Positions 59,706 through 64,000 of a stretch of 64,000 nucleotides of DNA are shown here, one piece after another. The position numbers were made by a program, and so were the translations under genes. Numbering within the stretch: the first letter of the stretch is position 1; each line of letters opens with the position of its first letter. The notes under the pieces are model-generated. The model saw only the letters and a list, made by a program, of their open reading frames with translations, searched no databases and had not been told where the DNA came from. Source of the stretch: Ornithinimicrobium humiphilum (GTDB lineage Bacteria; Actinomycetota; Actinomycetes; Actinomycetales; Dermatophilaceae). The stretch lies in contig NZ_VFPU01000001.1 in NCBI RefSeq assembly GCF_006716885.1, positions 62,001 through 126,000 of the forward strand, written 5' to 3'.

Positions 59706-61244
59706 ATGCGGCTCTCCCGGGTGATCGACACGTCCGCCGCCGTCGCGGCGACCCGCTCCCGCACCACCAAGGTGGAGCTCCTCGCCGGGACGCTGCGCGA
59801 GGTCGCGGCCGCCGAGCCACCCTCGGCCCGGCTCGTCGCGGTCGTCGCCGACTACCTGGCGGGGACCCTCCCGCAGCGCACCGTCGGGGTGAGCTGGCGC
59901 GGCCTGCGCGACCTGCCCGAGCCCGCTCCCGAGCCGTCCCTGGAGGTGCTCGAGGTCGACGACGCCCTGACCCGGCTGCGTGCCACCACCGGCTCGGGCT
60001 CGCAGGCCTCCCGCGCCGCGGCGGTGCGTGAGCTCTTCGGCCGGGCGACCCAGCAGGAGCAGGCCTGGCTCGTCGGCCTGATCACCGGCGAGCTGCGGCA
60101 GGGCGCCTCCGACGGGGTGCTCCTGCCGGCCGTCGCGAGGGCGGCCGACGTGCCGGAGCCGCTCGTCCGTCGCGCCGTCATGCTCGCGGGGTTCCCCGGC
60201 CCGGTGGCCGCGGCCGCGCTGCTCGAGGGGGCAGCCGCGCTGGAGGCCCTGCGGCTCGAGGTCGGACGACCCCTGCGGCCGATGCTGGCCGGCTCCGAGC
60301 CCGACGTGGCCTCGGTCGTGGACGGCACCCGCGAGGTCGCGGTCGACACCAAGCTCGACGGCATCCGCCTCCAGGTGCACCTCGACCGCGACGCGCAGAC
60401 CCCGGTGCGCCTCTTCACCCGCAGCCTCGACGAGATCACCGACCGGCTGCCCGAGGTCGTGGAGACCGTGCTCGCGCTGCCCGCGAGGACCGCCGTGCTC
60501 GACGGCGAGGTGATCGCGCTCGGTGACGACGGTCGGCCGCTGCCCTTCCAGGTGACCGGGGCCCGCACCGCCTCGAGCGCCGACCCCGCCGCCCTGTCGA
60601 GGTCGACGCCGGTGACGACCTTCCTCTTCGACCTGCTCCACCTCGACGGCCGCGACCTGGTCGACGAGGCGGCGGTCGTCCGTTGGGAGGCGCTCGCGGG
60701 CCTGGCGCCCGACCTCGTCGTCGACCGCGTCGTCACCGATCGCCCGGAGGTGGCGCAGGAGTTCTTCGCCGACGTCCTGGCGCGCGGGCACGAGGGCGTG
60801 GTGGTCAAGGACCCCGAGGCGCCCTACGCCGCCGGTCGCCGCGGTGCCGGCTGGGTCAAGGTCAAGCCGCGCCGCACCGCCGACCTCGTCGTCCTCGCGG
60901 TCGAGTGGGGCAGCGGGCGGCGGCAGGGCTGGCTGTCCAACATCCACCTCGGCGCCCGCGACGCCGCCACCGGCGAGCTGGTCATGGTGGGCAAGACCTT
61001 CAAGGGGATGACCGACGCGATCCTGGCCTGGCAGACCGAGCGCTTCCTCGCGCTCGAGACCGCTCGCGAGGGGCACGTCGTCCACGTCCGGCCCGAGCAG
61101 GTCGTGGAGATCGCCTACGACGGGGTGCAGACCTCGCGGCGCTATCCCGGCGGCATCGCGCTGCGCTTCGCCAGGGTGCTGCGCTATCGCGACGACAAGG
61201 GCCCGGACGAGACCGACACGCTGGCGAGCCTGCGCGACGGCTGA
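59706..61244 (+). CDS. lig: ATP-dependent DNA ligase
   Basis: 512 residues from ATG at 59706. N-terminal helical DNA-binding domain (1-200; GEL-type helices RGLRDLPEP, VGLITGELRQGASDGVLLPA), adenylation domain with Lys216 in VAVDTKLDGIRLQVH, motif III FTRSLDEITDRLPEV, motif IIIa TTFLFDLLHLDG, motif IV EGVVVKDPEAPY, motif V WVKVKPRR, and an OB-fold end. Matches the actinobacterial LigB group. Probably repair, beside the essential NAD-dependent ligase. Confidence 0.94.
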   Translation: MRLSRVIDTSAAVAATRSRTTKVELLAGTLREVAAAEPPSARLVAVVADYLAGTLPQRTVGVSWRGLRDLPEPAPEPSLEVLEVDDALTRLRATTGSGSQASRAAAVRELFGRATQQEQAWLVGLITGELRQGASDGVLLPAVARAADVPEPLVRRAVMLAGFPGPVAAAALLEGAAALEALRLEVGRPLRPMLAGSEPDVASVVDGTREVAVDTKLDGIRLQVHLDRDAQTPVRLFTRSLDEITDRLPEVVETVLALPARTAVLDGEVIALGDDGRPLPFQVTGARTASSADPAALSRSTPVTTFLFDLLHLDGRDLVDEAAVVRWEALAGLAPDLVVDRVVTDRPEVAQEFFADVLARGHEGVVVKDPEAPYAAGRRGAGWVKVKPRRTADLVVLAVEWGSGRRQGWLSNIHLGARDAATGELVMVGKTFKGMTDAILAWQTERFLALETAREGHVVHVRPEQVVEIAYDGVQTSRRYPGGIALRFARVLRYRDDKGPDETDTLASLRDG

Positions 61245-61316
61245 GCCCTCCCGCTCGCGCCACCGCGTCCGCACCACCCCCAGCGTCCACCCAGCCCCGA
61301 ACCCTACGGTGCCCGC

Positions 61317-61973
61317 GTGAGCACCTCTCTCGAACGCACCCGGTCGCGCCTGGACGAGCTGGAGTCCGTCAACGCCGAGGTCACGCGGCTCCTCATGGAG
61401 CACCAGTTCGGGATCGAGGAGCTCACCACCAAGATCTCGATCCTCCAGGACGAGTTCACCCACCTGCACGACACCAACCCGATCGAGCACGTGGACGCCC
61501 GGCTCAAGAGCGTCCGCTCGATCGTCGAGAAGGTCACGAGGCGCGGCTTCGAGCCCACGCTGGAGAACATCCGCCGCGAGGTCACCGACATCGCCGGGAT
61601 CCGCATCACCTGCGCGTTCGTCTCCGACGTCTACGCCGTCTTCGACATGATCGCCGGCCAGCCCGACCTGCGGGTGCTGCAGGTCAAGGACTACGTGGCC
61701 GACCCCAAGCCCAACGGCTACCGCAGCCTGCACGCCCAGGTCGAGGTCCCGGTGCACCTGTCCGACCGCACCGTCCCCGTCGTCGTCGAGCTCCAGCTGC
61801 GCACCGTGGCGATGGACTTCTGGGCCGCGCTGGAGCACAAGATCTACTACAAGTACGACAAGCACGTGCCCGCCGACATCCTGCGCGACCTGCGTGAGGC
61901 CGCGGTCGTCTCGGCCGACCTCGACGCACGGATGGAGTCGCTGCACGAGCGGGTGCACGGCACGCTCGACTGA
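61317..61973 (+). CDS. Small alarmone synthetase (RelA/SpoT synthetase domain)
   Basis: 218 residues from a GTG. Only the (p)ppGpp synthetase domain is present: DIAGIRITCAFVSDVYAVFD, YVADPKPNGYRSLHAQVEVP, VELQLRTVAMDFWAALEHKI, YYKYDKHVP. The C-terminal regulatory and N-terminal hydrolase domains of long RelA/SpoT are absent, so this is a RelQ/RelP-type small synthetase that transfers pyrophosphate from ATP to GDP/GTP. Single gene after the ligase. Confidence 0.93.
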   Translation: MSTSLERTRSRLDELESVNAEVTRLLMEHQFGIEELTTKISILQDEFTHLHDTNPIEHVDARLKSVRSIVEKVTRRGFEPTLENIRREVTDIAGIRITCAFVSDVYAVFDMIAGQPDLRVLQVKDYVADPKPNGYRSLHAQVEVPVHLSDRTVPVVVELQLRTVAMDFWAALEHKIYYKYDKHVPADILRDLREAAVVSADLDARMESLHERVHGTLD

Positions 61974-62041
61974 GGCAGCCCGCGCGGCGCGCGCGAGCGG
62001 GGCCGGGCACGGCCTACCCCGGCTGTGGCAGAGTCGCGCGC

Positions 62042-62803
62042 ATGGCGACCCTCGACCTGTTCCGTCTCGACGGCTCGGTGGCGATCGTCACCGGGGCCTC
62101 CAGCGGCCTGGGCGTGGCCTTCGCGCGGGCGCTCGCGGGGGCCGGTGCCGACGTCGTCCTCGCCGCTCGCCGCGTCGACCGGCTGGAGGAGACCGCGCAG
62201 CTGGTCCGCGGCACGGGGCGGCGGGCGCTGGTGCACCAGCTCGACGTCGCCGACCCGCAGCAGTGCCAGGAGGTCGTGGACGCCGCCGTGGCCGAGCTGG
62301 GGTCGGTCGACGTGCTGGTCAACAACGCCGGCGTCGGCACCGCGGTGCCGGCGACCCGGGAGACGCCCGACCAGTTCCGCGGGGTGATCGACGTCAACCT
62401 CGCCGGCTGCTACTGGATGGCGCAGGCGTGCGCGCGCGTCATGCGCCCCGGGTCGAGCATCGTCAACGTCTCGAGCGTCCTGGCCCTCACCACCGCCGGA
62501 CTGCCCCAGGCCGCCTACTCCGCGAGCAAGGCGGGCCTCCTCGGCCTGACGCGCGACCTCGCCCAGCAGTGGACCGGTCGCCGCGGCATCCGCGTCAACG
62601 CCATCGCCCCGGGGTTCTTCGCCAGCGAGATGACCGAGCAGTACCCGCCCGGTTATCTCGAGGCCCAGCAGGGGCGCATCCTGGCCGGGCGCCAGGGCGA
62701 TCCCGACGAGCTGGCGGCCAGCGTCGTCTACCTCGCCTCCCGCGCCGCCGGCTACGTCACGGGGCAGACGCTCGTCGTCGACGGTGGTCTGACCATCACC
62801 TGA
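62042..62803 (+). CDS. SDR-family oxidoreductase
   Basis: 253 residues. Rossmann motif VTGASSGLGVAFA, NNAG loop LVNNAGVGTAVP, catalytic Ser/Tyr/Lys in NVSSVLAL and AAYSASKAGLLG, and the late TGQTLVVDGGLTIT. NAD(P)-dependent. The 3' end overlaps the convergent regulator by 8 bp. Substrate unknown. Confidence 0.93.
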   Translation: MATLDLFRLDGSVAIVTGASSGLGVAFARALAGAGADVVLAARRVDRLEETAQLVRGTGRRALVHQLDVADPQQCQEVVDAAVAELGSVDVLVNNAGVGTAVPATRETPDQFRGVIDVNLAGCYWMAQACARVMRPGSSIVNVSSVLALTTAGLPQAAYSASKAGLLGLTRDLAQQWTGRRGIRVNAIAPGFFASEMTEQYPPGYLEAQQGRILAGRQGDPDELAASVVYLASRAAGYVTGQTLVVDGGLTIT

Positions 62804-63503
62804 GCCGGGCGACCACGCAGCACCGGCCCTCGCCGGGCTCCAGGCAGGCCTGCACCTCGCCCCGGCCCAGACCCTCGGCGACTCCCTGCACGAAGTGCTG
62901 GTTGAGGCCGCACACCAGCTCGGTGTGGCGCTGCGCCAGGGCGTGGAAGGGGCAGTTGGCCAGGAGCAGCGAGGGCGCGTCGGCATCCTCGGGCCCCGTC
63001 CGCCGGGGCTCGTAGCCGAGCGGCTCGAGCGTCGCCGCGAGCGCCTCGAGGGCCTCGCCGGGTCCGCCGCCCACGGGGTCCTCGCCCGCAGCCTCCTCGC
63101 CCGCGACACGGCCGGCCTCTGCTGCCTCCCGCTCCAGCGACGCTTCGAGCGGTGTCCCGGCGAGAGCACGAGCGACACCGGCCGCGAGCACCTCGCCGAC
63201 GAGGTCGTAGCGGCGCGGCGGGAGGGAGACGGCCACCTCCCGCGCCGCGCGGCGGTAGAGCTTGCTCGGGCGACCCGAGCCGGGGCCGGTGCGCTGCCCG
63301 AGCCGGCGGTACTCCACCTCGAGCAGCTCGTCACGCACCAGCCGGTCGAGGTGGAAGCTCACGGTGTGCAGCGGCAGGTCCAGCTCCCGCGCGGCCTGCT
63401 CGCGCCCGACCGGGCCGGGCTGCGCCACGACGTAGTCGTAGAGACGGCGGCGCGTCGGCTCCGCCAGGGCTCCGATGCCCGCGACCAGGGATGCGCGATC
63501 CAT
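62796..63503 (-). CDS. ArsR/DeoR-type HTH regulator with Cys-rich C-terminus
   Basis: 235 residues from ATG at 63503. Winged HTH 8-70: LAEPTRRRLYDYVVAQPGPV, REQAARELDLPLHTVSFHLD, RLVRDELLEVEYRR. The C-terminal half has NCPFHALAQRHTELVCGLNQ and, near the end, ACLEPGEGRCC, a set of four Cys that could bind metal or an Fe-S cluster. This pattern recalls SufR-like regulators, though the Cys spacing here (13 and 21 residues) differs from cyanobacterial SufR. Divergent from folE across one shared promoter region. Confidence 0.75.
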   Translation of the reverse strand: MDRASLVAGIGALAEPTRRRLYDYVVAQPGPVGREQAARELDLPLHTVSFHLDRLVRDELLEVEYRRLGQRTGPGSGRPSKLYRRAAREVAVSLPPRRYDLVGEVLAAGVARALAGTPLEASLEREAAEAGRVAGEEAAGEDPVGGGPGEALEALAATLEPLGYEPRRTGPEDADAPSLLLANCPFHALAQRHTELVCGLNQHFVQGVAEGLGRGEVQACLEPGEGRCCVVARLR

Positions 63504-63529
63504 GCGACCGATTCTAAAACAGAGAACCG

Positions 63530-63558
63530 TTGACACAAGAGAGGCGCGGTTCTAACGT
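63530..63558 (+). promoter_or_regulatory. Promoter of folE inside an inverted repeat
   Basis: TTGACA at 63530-63535, a 17-bp spacer, then TAACGT at 63553-63558, about 50 bp before the folE GTG. Flanking AGAACCG (63523-63529) and CGGTTCT (63546-63552) are inverted arms enclosing the -35, a plausible operator for the divergent Cys-rich regulator. The opposite strand has TAGAAT as a possible -10 for that gene. Confidence 0.6.
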
Positions 63559-63608
63559 GGATCGCATCGTGCTTTAGAGAGCGTCGCCCCGAGAAGGAGG
63601 TCGGCCCT

Positions 63609-64000
63609 GTGAACGCCGTCGCCGCCGTCGAGCAGGCCACCCCGTTGCGGCCCCGGATCGTGGCCGAACGCCCCGTGGTCGACCTGGAGGCGGCCGAGGC
63701 CGCCGCCGCCGACCTGCTGGCCGCGCTGGGCCTGGACCTGACCCAGGAGAGCCTGGTCGACACCCCGCGCCGGATGGCGCGGGCCCTGCACGAGCTGATG
63801 GCCCCCGAGGGGTTCGAGCTGACGTCCTTCGCCAACGAGGAGGGCTACGACGAGCTGGTCCTGGTCCGCGACATCCCGGTCCGCTCCCTGTGCGAGCACC
63901 ACATGCTGCCCCTCGTCGGCGTCGCCCACGTGGGCTACCTGCCGGACCGCCGCATCCTCGGGCTGTCCAAGCTGGCGCGGATGGTGGACCTGCACTCCCG
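63609..64000 (+). CDS. folE: GTP cyclohydrolase I, 5' part (cut by window edge)
   Basis: About 130 residues from a GTG after AAGGAGG. N-terminal helices (VVDLEAAEAAAADLLAALGL, TPRRMARALHEL), then the catalytic zinc motif VRSLCEHHMLPLVGVAHVGY and GLSKLARMVDLHS. It makes dihydroneopterin triphosphate for folate. The rest is beyond the window. Confidence 0.95.
   Translation, partial: MNAVAAVEQATPLRPRIVAERPVVDLEAAEAAAADLLAALGLDLTQESLVDTPRRMARALHELMAPEGFELTSFANEEGYDELVLVRDIPVRSLCEHHMLPLVGVAHVGYLPDRRILGLSKLARMVDLHS

Noticed and set aside
1..64000. CRISPR arrays, rRNA genes, complete prophage or conjugation modules
   Set aside because: No regularly spaced direct repeats, no rRNA-like sequence and no structural phage or transfer genes were seen.

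Overview
The window is a contiguous piece of a high-GC actinobacterial chromosome. Abundant GTG starts, ATGA/GTGA overlaps between genes and the gene content fit Micrococcales, probably Intrasporangiaceae or a relative; the genus is an inference. tRNA-Ile, a DLW-39 gene, tRNA-Ala, then ppiA, rhomboid, crgA, DUF881 and pknB-pbpA-rodA-pstP-fhaB-fhaA is the order found close to the replication origin in many actinobacteria. The window therefore probably lies on one side of oriC, with dnaA/gyrA beyond its left end.

Layout. 1-1.9 kb: an ABC-2 exporter operon with an Xre-type regulator. 2.0-2.4 kb: tRNA-Ile, DLW-39, tRNA-Ala. 2.39-8.44 kb: a 6.04-kb element inserted at the 3' end of tRNA-Ala, carrying a large serine recombinase, a coupled small gene, two TetR regulators, a YqeB-like membrane protein and wrecks of an AraC gene and an ISL3 transposon. 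8.4-17.4 kb: a secreted CWB2 amidase, an NYN-domain protein, an ATP-grasp/peptidase-E-like/esterase operon and an OafA-type O-acyltransferase. 17.4-29.4 kb: a DUF5324-like protein and the cell-division and Ser/Thr-kinase cluster. 29.5-39.4 kb: a lipase-like hydrolase, an MFS transporter, a 1,897-residue secreted haem peroxidase with CWB2 and RTX repeats, an ArsR/SRPBCC pair and tRNA-Leu. 39.4-51.6 kb: small enzymes, exonuclease III, an ABC-2 exporter, a heterodimeric ABC exporter, a DUF305/LVIVD pair and YchJ. 51.7-58.3 kb: a CWB2 subtilase and a DUF4097/two-component operon. 58.4-64 kb: a hydrolase, ATP-dependent DNA ligase, a small alarmone synthetase, an SDR, and a Cys-rich regulator divergent from folE (cut by the window edge).

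The most interesting signal is the element's integrase. The attachment core TCCACCC occurs at 2392-2398 and 8432-8438. If the element is circularised in silico across that core, the recombinase frame runs without a break from its left-end body into an orphan helix-turn-helix ORF at the right end (8149-8436), giving 632 residues. In the integrated state that C-terminal domain is cut off and replaced by residues read antisense from tRNA-Ala. This is the logic of SSV-type archaeal integrases, here with a serine recombinase, and it predicts that integration changes the integrase itself.

Other leads are a four-box DnaA-site cluster in a convergent intergenic region (20399-20462), a CWB2 cell-wall-binding module nested inside the haem peroxidase fold, a dispersed GTATGCCGT motif found at least nine times, and the ATP-grasp/peptidase-E-like/esterase operon.
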